A stretch of DNA of 5,745 nt from Deltaproteobacteria bacterium (GTDB lineage Bacteria > Desulfobacterota > Desulfobulbia > Desulfobulbales > Desulfobulbaceae): NCBI GenBank assembly GCA_013151365.1, contig JAADIK010000050.1, forward strand, positions 1-5,745, given 5' to 3'. This document shows positions 1 to 5,675 of the stretch, one piece after another. Below the pieces are notes generated by a model, which worked only from the letters and a program-made list of their open reading frames with translations, did not search any database and had not been told where the DNA came from. Position 1 is the first letter of the stretch; each line of letters begins with the position of its first letter. The translations under genes and the position numbers were made by a program.

Positions 1-32
1 AGAATTGGCGCCCGGATTTGGGTCAGATTGAG

Positions 33-104
33 TTGAGCCGATTGAGCAAAACCGCAGGCATAGCAGTGCTATGTTGAGGATTTTGCGATTGAGGCTCGGC
101 TCAA
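33..104. repeat. Long nested imperfect hairpin upstream of hdrA
   Basis: Three nested inverted arms can be read directly. The outer arm is TTGAGCCGA (33-41) against TCGGCTCAA (96-104). The middle arm is GCAAAACC (46-53) against GGATTTTGC (78-86), with one bulged A. The inner arm is CATAGCA (59-65) against TGCTATG (67-73), a perfect seven-pair arm around a single G. The pairing would fold as one long stem in DNA or RNA. No open reading frame is associated with it. It could be a dispersed palindromic repeat, the 3' end signal of a gene to the left of the window, or a leader structure of hdrA; no U-tract follows it, so a plain intrinsic terminator is unlikely. The arms are certain, the role is unknown. 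Confidence 0.6.
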
Positions 105-204
105 GATGGCCGGAAGACGGGATGCGAAAATGCCAAGTAATTTATGCGCGAGCCCTGAGATAAAATAATGAAAAAAACTAAGAAACAGAACTATATATCC
201 TAAC

Positions 205-210
205 CTGGAG
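205..210 (+). promoter_or_regulatory. Ribosome binding site of hdrA
   Basis: CTGGAG lies six bases before the ATG at 217 and decides the start. A second in-frame ATG at 229 has only AAAAGG immediately before it, too close to serve well. The 160-200 stretch before it is AT-rich, with TAAAAT (161-166) and TATATA (192-197) as possible -10 boxes, but I see no matching -35 element and do not call a promoter. Confidence 0.7.
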
Positions 211-216
211 AATGAC

Positions 217-3200
217 ATGGGAAAAGGAATGGAACACAGGGCCGGATCGGTCATGGTCCTCGGCGGCGGCATTGCCGGTTTGCAGGCCGCGCTCGATCTG
301 ACCGAACTCGGTTACTATGTCTACCTGGTGGAGAAGTCCGCGGTTGTCGGCGGGGTCATGGCCCAGCTCGACAAGACCTTTCCAACCAACGACTGCTCGC
401 TCTGAATTCTGGCACCCAAGCTGGTAGAGGCCGGTCGGTCTCCAAATATCAAGATGCTTACCAATGCCGATTTTCTGGCATTGGATGGAAAACAAGGCGA
501 TTTCACGGCCAGGATCAGGCTGCGGCCCCGCTATATTGACACGGACAGCTGTACGGCCTGCGGTCTTTGCACCCAGTACTGCCCCCGGCACCATGTCGAT
601 CCGTATAACGAAGGTTTGGCCCTGACCCGGCCCATCCATATTGATTACGCCCAGGCGGTCCCGGCGACCTATTACATCGACCCGGAGTCCTGTCTGTATC
701 TGCAGCATGATACCTGTCAGATCTGTGTTCCGGTCTGCCAGAGCCATGCCATCAATTTCAAGCAGCAGCCGGAGGAGCTGGACCTCAAGGTAGGCGCGGT
801 GATCCTGGCGCCCGGTTTCGGCAGAATCTCCGGCAAGACCCTGGCCAAGTTTGGTTACGAAGCACATCCGGACGTGGTCACCAGCATCGAGTTCGAGCGG
901 ATGACCTCGGCCTCCGGACCGTTTCAGGGCGAGGTCAAGTGTTTTTCCGACGGCCGCCACCCGCACCGGCTGGCCTTTATCCAGTGCGTCGGCTCCCGGG
1001 ATCTCGGCTGCGATAACGGCTACTGCTCTTCGGTCTGCTGCATGTATGCCATCAAGGAAGCCCTGGTGGTCAAGGAGCATGATCCGGACGTGGAGATCAC
1101 CATCTACTACATGGATATCCGGACGCAGGGCAAGGACTTCGACAAGGCCCGGGAACGGGCCGAGGCCATGGGCATCAAGTTTGTCCGGGCCAAGGTGGCC
1201 GGCGTCACGCCCTGGAAAAACCGCTTGCAGCTGACCTATTCGACCCTGGACGGCCGCCACGAGTTTGAACCCGCTGACATGGTCGTTTTGTCGGTTGGTC
1301 TCGAATCGCCCAGAGACGCAGCCGGAATTGCCGATATCTCCGGCATCGAGCTGAACCGTTACGACTTTGCCAAGTCCGATACCCTGAGCCCGCTGACGAC
1401 CAGGCGGGAAGGGGTGATTGTCGCCGGGGCCTTTCAGGGACCCAAGGATATCCCCGAGTCGGTGACCCAGGCCTCGGCCGCGGCAGGCATCGCCGCCGGG
1501 CTCCTGGAAAAGCAGCGCGGCCAGGGAATCATCCACAAGTCCTATCCCCGGGAAAAAGACATCGGAGACGAAGTCCGCATCGGGGTCTTTACCTGTCACT
1601 GCGGCATCAACATCAGTTCTGTGGTCGATGTCCACGCGGTTGACGATTCCGTGGCGAATATGGACGGGGTAGTTTATCACACCGACTCCCTCTATTCCTG
1701 CTCTCAGGATGCCATCGAGACCCTGAAACAGACCATTATCGAGCACAACCTGAACCGGGTGGTGATCGCCGCCTGTTCGCCGCGGACCCATGAGCCGCTG
1801 TTTCAGGAGACCCTCAAGGATGCGGGGCTCAACCCCTGCCTGGTCGAGATGGTCAATATCCGTAACCAATGTTCCTGGGTCCATGCGGCCGAACCCGAGG
1901 CCGCAACCGACAAGTCGAAGGACCTCGTCCGCATGGCCGTTGCCAAGGCCCGCGGCATGAAACCGTTGCCCGAACAGACCGTGCCGGTTATGCCCAAGGC
2001 CCTGATCGTGGGCGGCGGGATTGCCGGAATGACCGCGGCCCTGACCCTGGCCGGGCAGGGCTTCGACTCCGTTCTCCTGGAACAGGGCGCCGCCCTCGGC
2101 GGCCATCTCGGCCTGCTGAATCACACCCTGAGCGGCAGCGAGACGGCCAAGTATCTCAAACAACTGGTTGCGCAGGTCAAGAAGAACGGCAAGATCGAGG
2201 TGTTGACCAGCGCCCGCCTGGTGCAGACCGCCGGTTTTATCGGCAACTTCGCCTCTGTCGTCTCCACGGGAACCGGCGAGGCCGCAAAGGAACATACCGT
2301 CGATCACGGGGTGATCATCCTGGCCACCGGCGGCCATGAGCACCGTCCGGACGGCTACCTGCTTGATAAAAACAACAAGGTCGTGACCCAGCTGGAGCTT
2401 GAAAAACGTTTGGCCGGCAAGGCCAAAAACCGGGCGCCCGGTTCGGTGGTCATGATCCAGTGCGCCGGTTCCAGGGGCGACGACTTGAACTACTGCTCCA
2501 AGGTCTGCTGTAACCATGCGGTGAAGAACGCCCTGCAGATCAAGGAGATCAACCCGGCCGCCCAGGTCATCGTCCTCTACCGGGATATGCGCACCTACGG
2601 CTTTGCCGAGGACGCCTACCGTGAGGCCCGGCTCAAGGGCGTGATCTTTATCCCCTATGACCTCGATCGTAAACCCGAGGTCTACGAGAAGGGAAGGAGC
2701 CTGCATGTGAAATTTTTTGATTCCATCCTGCAGGAAGAGACGGATTTGACCCCGGACCTGGTTGCCCTGTCTGTCGGCATTGTGCCTGACGGCACGGACG
2801 GACTGAGCAAGCTCCTCAAGGCGCCGCTGACCGACGACAAGTTTTTCCTCGAGGCCCACGTCAAGCTGCGGCCCGTCGAGCTGCCGGTTGACGGCATGTA
2901 TGTCTGCGGCCTGGCCCATACGCCCAAGCCGGTGGACGAAACCATCGCCCAGGCCCAGGCGGCCGCGGCCAAGGCGGCCATCCCGCTGGTCAAGGGGTCG
3001 GTATCCGTTGATCCCATTGTCTCCCATGTGGACCAGGACACCTGTATCGGCTGCGGCCTCTGCGCCAGCCTGTGTCCGTTTGCGGCCATCGAGATGGTCA
3101 AGGTGGGCAAGAAGCGCAAGGCTCGCACCATTGCCGCATCCTGCAAGGCCTGCGGCATCTGCTCCAGCCATTGCCCGAGCTTCGCCATCTCCATGGGCGG

Positions 3201-3279
3201 TTTCACCAATGAACAGATTACCGCGCAGATCGAGGCCTTTGGCGAGGTCAGTGAAAAAGAAACCACCGAGGTATCATAA
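217..3279 (+). CDS. hdrA: Bimodular HdrA-like FAD/iron-sulfur oxidoreductase, selenoprotein (Sec63 at TGA 403-405)
   Basis: This is a 1020-residue cytoplasmic flavoprotein of the heterodisulfide reductase subunit A family, the flavin centre of HdrA-type electron-bifurcating complexes. The reading frame is continuous from ATG 217 to TAA 3277 except for one TGA at codon 63, within the motif FPTNDCSL-U-ILAPK; HdrA relatives have cysteine here (DCSxCILTPK), so TGA is read as selenocysteine and gives a CxxU pair with Cys60. Module 1: FAD Rossmann motif GGGIAG at 16-21, Sec63, a ferredoxin motif with Cys112/115/118/122, and a second cluster Cys159/167/170/174. Module 2: the usual HdrA N-terminal domain with FTCHCGINI (Cys460, Cys462) and AACSPRTHEP near 518-527, a second FAD motif GGGIAG at 599-604 without the Cys/Sec segment, and two C-terminal [4Fe-4S] motifs with Cys943/946/949/953 and Cys976/979/982/986. 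Methanogen HdrA is about 650 residues, so this is an extended form with a duplicated flavin module. It abuts mvhD. Identity is firm; the electron donor and acceptor are not visible here. Confidence 0.93.
414..439 (+). promoter_or_regulatory. Candidate bacterial SECIS hairpin of hdrA
   Basis: The hairpin lies just after the TGA at 403-405. The upper stem GCTGGT (420-425) pairs with GCCGGT (430-435), allowing three G-U pairs, around the loop AGAG (426-429). Below an internal loop (CAA on one side, C on the other), ACC (414-416) pairs with GGT (437-439). The apical loop begins 20 bases after the TGA and has G in its second position, which fits the published bacterial SECIS pattern of a short stem-loop with an early loop G bound by SelB. 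The stem relies on wobble pairs, so the exact fold is less sure than in mvhD. Confidence 0.6.
3268..3271 (+). promoter_or_regulatory. Ribosome binding site of mvhD, inside hdrA
   Basis: GAGG sits eight bases before the mvhD ATG and within the last codons of hdrA. Together with the zero-base junction (TAA directly followed by ATG) it supports translation of both genes from one transcript. Confidence 0.65.
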
Positions 3280-3882
3280 ATGAGTGACGATTTCAAACCC
3301 AGGATCCTGGGCTTTCTCTGTAACTGGTGCTGCTATGCGGCGGCCGACGCCGCCGGTATTTCCCGTTACCAGTATCCGCCCAACCTGCGGACCATCAGGG
3401 TCATGTGTACGGGCCGGGTCGATCCGGCCTTTATCCTGCGCGGCTTTGTCGAGGGGGCGGACGGCATCTTCACCGGCGGCTGACAACCCGGCGAATGCCA
3501 TTACCAGGTTGGTAATTACGATGCAATGGGAATGAAGGCGCTGGTCCACAAGGTTATGCGGGAAATCGGGATTCGCGAGGAGCGGCTCAATCTGCAATGG
3601 GCGTCGGCAGCCGAAGCGCCGCGCTTTGTCCGGCAGATCACCGATTTTACCCGGCAGATGAAAGAGCTGGGTCCGCTGGGCGAGGCCGAAGGGCTCAGCC
3701 CGGAGGAACTCGAAGAACGGTTGGCCAAGGGCCTGGCGGTGGTCAGCGACCGCAATGTCCGCGTCAGCTACGGCAATGCCGCCAAGGCGGTACGCAAGGA
3801 CGGAATCTGGACCAGCGAGCATATCGACGAAATCATTATCGGCAAGACGGCCAAGTCTTTGGACAAAGCCCTGGCGGCCTGA
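3280..3882 (+). CDS. mvhD: MvhD-like hydrogenase/Hdr iron-sulfur subunit, selenoprotein (Sec68 at TGA 3481-3483)
   Basis: This encodes a 200-residue cytoplasmic subunit of the MvhD family (delta subunit of F420-non-reducing hydrogenase), which carries a [2Fe-2S] cluster and links a hydrogenase or formate dehydrogenase to HdrA. The frame is open from ATG 3280 to TGA 3880 apart from a TGA at codon 68 in the motif IFTGG-U-QPGECHYQVGN; family members have cysteine there (GCxPGxCHY), so the codon is read as selenocysteine. Other conserved cysteines are Cys14, Cys17, Cys18 (LCNWCCYAAAD), Cys43 (MCTGRVDP) and Cys73. Methanogen MvhD is about 140 residues; the extra tail after about residue 140 is mostly helical-looking and charged. 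Methanococcal VhuD is a known Sec-containing relative. The gene follows hdrA with no gap. Its stop lies at the left edge of a repeat (copy 1 homology starts at 3878), so the last residues may have been altered by the insertion. Confidence 0.92.
3500..3516 (+). promoter_or_regulatory. Bacterial SECIS hairpin of mvhD
   Basis: ATTACC (3500-3505) pairs perfectly with GGTAAT (3511-3516) around the five-base loop AGGTT (3506-3510). The loop begins 22 bases after the Sec TGA (3481-3483) and has G at its second position, in line with the bacterial SECIS model for SelB binding. The stem encodes conserved residues HYQVGN, so the structure is built into the protein-coding constraint. Confidence 0.75.
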
Positions 3883-3886
3883 CCCT

Positions 3887-3992
3887 GTAAGCCGTCCAGG
3901 CACCCCATCTTCACGCGGTTCCTTCCGCCCGCATAGATGGACTATGGCGGGCGAAATGAACTGCGCAAATATGGGGCACCTGGCCAACTTAC
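3887..3992. repeat. MITE-like palindromic repeat, copy 1
   Basis: This 106-base element begins GTAAG and ends CTTAC. Its terminal 22 bases are inverted repeats with 17 of 22 positions matching. Inside, CGCGGTTC (3914-3921) pairs with GAACTGCG (3958-3965), and CGCCCGCATAG (3926-3936) pairs with CTATGGCGGGCG (3942-3953) with one bulged G around the loop ATGGA. The whole unit therefore folds into nearly one long hairpin. Homology to copy 2 reaches left to 3878 and so includes the mvhD stop codon. No transposase is present and I see no clear target duplication, so it would be non-autonomous if mobile. It might also act as an mRNA 3' end structure for hdrA-mvhD. Confidence 0.85.
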
Positions 3993-4016
3993 ACAGTTTT
4001 GATTAATGTAATACCG

Positions 4017-4026
4017 TATAGCTATA
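4017..4026. repeat. Perfect 10-base palindrome in the spacer between the repeats
   Basis: TATAGCTATA is a perfect palindrome in the 53-base AT-rich spacer (3993-4045) between the two repeat copies. It could be a protein site or chance in AT-rich DNA. Nothing else is recognisable in the spacer. Confidence 0.3.
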
Positions 4027-4045
4027 ACCTGGGACACCCTGACCT

Positions 4046-4151
4046 GTAGGCCTTCCAGGCACCCTATCTTCACGCGGTTCCTTTTGCCCGCATAGAGGGA
4101 CTATGGCGAGCGAAATGAACTGCGCAAATATGGGGCACCTGGCCAACTTAC
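4046..4151. repeat. MITE-like palindromic repeat, copy 2
   Basis: This direct copy of the element at 3887-3992 has the same length and 99 of 106 identical positions. The seven substitutions lie in the left half and the central hairpin; the last 40 or so bases are identical. Two of them weaken the central stem: one C-G pair becomes a C-A mismatch and another becomes T-G, so copy 2 looks more decayed than copy 1. It ends 24 bases before the yefM -35 region. Confidence 0.85.
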
Positions 4152-4179
4152 GGTGCAGTCCCAAGCCGCGAGAATTGAC

Positions 4180-4208
4180 TTGTTATGTGACTATCCTTGT
4201 GGTACATT
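4180..4208 (+). promoter_or_regulatory. Probable promoter of yefM-yoeB
   Basis: TTGTTA (4180-4185) as -35 and TACATT (4203-4208) as -10 are 17 bases apart, each matching the sigma-70 consensus at four of six positions. An overlapping TTGACT (4175-4180) matches the -35 consensus better but has no -10 at a suitable distance. The -10 box overlaps the left operator half described separately, as expected for autorepression. Confidence 0.45.
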
Positions 4209-4218
4209 AAATTGTACA
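4201..4218. promoter_or_regulatory. Probable YefM-YoeB operator
   Basis: TGTACA at 4213-4218 and the one-mismatch copy GGTACA at 4201-4206 are 12 bases apart centre to centre. In the E. coli yefM-yoeB operator, YefM recognises two repeats with a TGTACA core at this same spacing. The pair overlaps the proposed -10 box and lies 22 bases before the yefM start. Confidence 0.6.
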
Positions 4219-4239
4219 TGTCCATTTTGGAGGTTAACC

Positions 4240-4491
4240 ATGGATACCATCACATACACTTCGGCACGAGGCAACCTTGCAAAGACAATGGAGAAAGTTT
4301 GCGATGACCATTCTCCCGTCATTATCACTCGAAAAGCTTCACAACCTGTTGTTATGATGTCTCTTGAGGATTTCGAAGCCCTTGAAGAAACAGCTTACTT
4401 ATTGAGAAGCCCAAAAAATGCTCGTCGACTTCTTGGATCTATCGCCGAACTTGAGTCAGGCAAAGGGTTGAAAAAGGAGCTTATGGATTGA
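4240..4491 (+). CDS. yefM: YefM-family antitoxin (Phd/YefM)
   Basis: This 83-residue protein is the antitoxin of a type II toxin-antitoxin pair. Its N-terminal part binds the operator and its C-terminal part neutralises YoeB. The start MDTITYTSARGNLAKTMEKV, the stretch PVIITRKASQPVVMMSLEDFEALEETAYLL (about residues 27-56) and the SPKNARRLLGSI segment are typical of YefM. The start at 4240 is chosen over an upstream in-frame ATG at 4153 because GGAGGT (4229-4234) lies five bases before it and the family begins here; the longer reading would run through promoter and operator. It overlaps yoeB by four bases. Base composition is distinctly more AT-rich than hdrA-mvhD, suggesting separate acquisition. 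Confidence 0.93.
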   Translation: MDTITYTSARGNLAKTMEKVCDDHSPVIITRKASQPVVMMSLEDFEALEETAYLLRSPKNARRLLGSIAELESGKGLKKELMD

Positions 4492-4742
4492 AGCTCATCT
4501 TCTCTGAACATGCTTGGCAGGACTATCTTTATTGGCAGCGTACCGATAAAAAAACATTAAAACGCATCAATCGTCTTATCCGCGATATTCAACGCATACC
4601 ATATGAGGGCATAGGTAAACCTGAGCCCTTGAAACATGGCCTTTCCGGCTACTGGTCCCGTCGAGTCACAGACGAGCACCGTATCGTTTATAAAGCTGAA
4701 AATGATTCAATACTGATTGCTCAGCTTCGGTATCATTATTAA
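4488..4742 (+). CDS. yoeB: YoeB-family mRNA interferase toxin
   Basis: This 84-residue toxin is a ribosome-dependent endoribonuclease that cleaves mRNA in the A site and is held inactive by YefM. It has exactly the E. coli YoeB length and aligns end to end (MKLIFSEHAWQDYLYW at the start; KPEPLKH, GYWSRRVTDEHRIVY and RYHY later). The catalytic residues Glu46, Arg65, His83 and Tyr84 are all present, so it looks intact. The start is TTG, overlapping the yefM stop as TTGA, with AAGGAG at 4474-4479 eight bases upstream; the coupling and weak start would keep toxin below antitoxin. The gene ends 18 bases from the end of the convergent heme protein gene. Confidence 0.95.
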   Translation: MKLIFSEHAWQDYLYWQRTDKKTLKRINRLIRDIQRIPYEGIGKPEPLKHGLSGYWSRRVTDEHRIVYKAENDSILIAQLRYHY

Positions 4743-4752
4743 GTCTCCCGCC

Positions 4753-4782
4753 TGAATCCGTTATCGGGCGCTTGCGGATTCA
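4753..4782. other. Hairpin at the convergent junction
   Basis: TGAATCCG (4753-4760) pairs perfectly with CGGATTCA (4775-4782) around a 14-base loop. It lies where yoeB and the minus-strand heme protein gene converge and includes the latter's stop codon. It could serve as a two-way terminator, but neither strand has a T-run after the stem, so it is not a canonical intrinsic terminator. Confidence 0.35.
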
Positions 4783-5375
4783 AGGGTTACGACTACCGCC
4801 CCACGCAGGTCCCCGAGGTTATAGCCGGTGGCGTGGTCATCGGGATAGAATTTTGCCAGGGCTCTCTTTACCCCCGGTTTCATGCTTTCCCTGTGGCCGT
4901 GGCAAGCGAGGCAAACACCCTTGTTGATGGTTATGGGCCGGTAAAATTTAAAGGACCGGCGACCGATCCTCTGGAGAACATAATCAGGCAGGACGGCCCC
5001 GGCATCTTTTAACAGGTGAAGAGCCCGCAATATCTTGGCCTCGTCCTTCAGCGGAGCATCAAGTGGATTCCGGTACCGCAACGAGATCCTTTTGACCCTG
5101 ACCGCTGCCGGCAGCTCACGGTTAACCTGGGCGGTCAGCTCCTGCGCCTTGGCCGCGCAGAATCCCAGGGCTCCGGCCGGTCCACTTTTCCGCAGGTGCA
5201 TTTTCATCCGGCTGCCAAGGGTCCGCACCAGTTTTTTGGTCGCCATTCGGCCGATCAGGATGATTTCCTGTTTTCCACTCGGGCCTTGAGGCCCGGTTTC
5301 ATTGGCGAATACCTGGGTACTGATCAAGGCCGTAATCAGTAGAAGGCCCGGTATGAGCAATCGATTATTTTTCAA
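4761..5375 (-). CDS. Secreted c-type heme protein, DUF3365 / Tll0287-like
   Basis: This 204-residue protein has an N-terminal signal peptide (KNNR, then a hydrophobic run at about 6-23, likely cut after FANA-like VFA-N near 24-25), so it is exported. One covalent heme c site, CLACH, is at 155-159. GFCAAKAQEL near 71-80 supplies Cys73, and the C-terminal YPDDHATGYNLGDLRGAVVV (about 177-196) is the typical end of the DUF3365 heme-binding domain. From the Tll0287 structure, whose heme has an unusual Cys/His coordination, Cys73 is a candidate axial ligand. The fold is related to sensor domains, but here no transmembrane or kinase part is attached, so a soluble periplasmic heme carrier or redox sensor is most likely. 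The start is TTG at 5375; an in-frame stop at 5396-5394 rules out any longer form, and the next Met (44) would lose the signal peptide. The ribosome site is weak. Confidence 0.8.
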   Translation of the reverse strand: MKNNRLLIPGLLLITALISTQVFANETGPQGPSGKQEIILIGRMATKKLVRTLGSRMKMHLRKSGPAGALGFCAAKAQELTAQVNRELPAAVRVKRISLRYRNPLDAPLKDEAKILRALHLLKDAGAVLPDYVLQRIGRRSFKFYRPITINKGVCLACHGHRESMKPGVKRALAKFYPDDHATGYNLGDLRGAVVVTLESASAR

Positions 5376-5456
5376 AGCTTTTTCCCGTAAAAATCAATAA
5401 GTTAATGATTGGAAATGCCTGCTGAACATGGTGGTAACTAATCCCTGAATCCGGGG

Positions 5457-5675
5457 CTATCTCCCGGCTTTCACAAACTCCTCAACCGTAACCCCCGCCT
5501 GCCTGATGGCACTGCGCAGTGTGCCGATTGCCAACTCCTTGTGCCTGGGTATCACACACCCTTTATTGCCGCGTCGCATGACCACGTGGCTGCCCTTTTG
5601 CCTGGCCTCATAAAATCCCATTTTTTTGAAGATCCTGATTGCCTCGTCCCCGGAGATCCTCGGCAACTCAGGCAT
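5457..5675 (-). CDS. hicA: HicA-family mRNA interferase toxin
   Basis: This 72-residue protein of the HicA (YcfA) family is a small dsRBD-fold ribonuclease toxin. The sequence shows the family pattern: PRISGDEAIRIFKKMGF at the N-terminus, then RQKGSHVVMRR with the catalytic histidine at His30, then PRHKELAIGTLRSAIRQAGVTVEEF. The start at 5675 is preferred to an in-frame ATG at 5690, because it gives the normal family N-terminus and overlaps the hicB stop (ATGCCTGA, eight bases shared). GAGG motifs lie shortly before it on the minus strand. The toxin is complete, with no visible lesion. Bases 5376-5456 downstream show no gene and no clear terminator. Confidence 0.9.
   Translation of the reverse strand: MPELPRISGDEAIRIFKKMGFYEARQKGSHVVMRRGNKGCVIPRHKELAIGTLRSAIRQAGVTVEEFVKAGR

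Noticed and set aside
403..453. hdrA as a pseudogene or two separate genes split by a nonsense mutation
   Set aside because: Similarity is unbroken across the TGA, the codon replaces a conserved Cys, a hairpin follows at SECIS distance, and the next gene shows the same feature. Recoding explains both at once.
178..3171. A 997-codon open frame on the minus strand opposite hdrA
   Set aside because: The opposite strand encodes a clear HdrA with all cluster motifs. The antisense frame is rich in Gly, His, Arg and Asp, has no family features, and is the expected mirror of GC-rich third positions in the sense gene.
3883..3933. Read-through of the final mvhD TGA as a third selenocysteine
   Set aside because: The following 17 codons to the next stop show no family similarity and no hairpin lies at the right distance, so it is taken as a normal stop.
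3887..4151. Integron attC sites flanking a toxin-antitoxin cassette
   Set aside because: The spacing and palindromes invite the idea, but I do not find the RYYYAAC and GTTRRRY core sites at the ends, and both copies lie on one side of the cassette.
4153..4239. A longer YefM starting at the in-frame ATG at 4153
   Set aside because: The extra 29 residues would cover the promoter and operator, are Cys-rich and unlike YefM, while the ATG at 4240 has a strong ribosome site.
4751..5453. The 10-mer CCTGAATCCG occurring at 4751-4760 and 5444-5453 around the DUF3365 gene, as element ends or target duplication
   Set aside because: The flanking bases do not match, and one short repeat is not enough to support an insertion.
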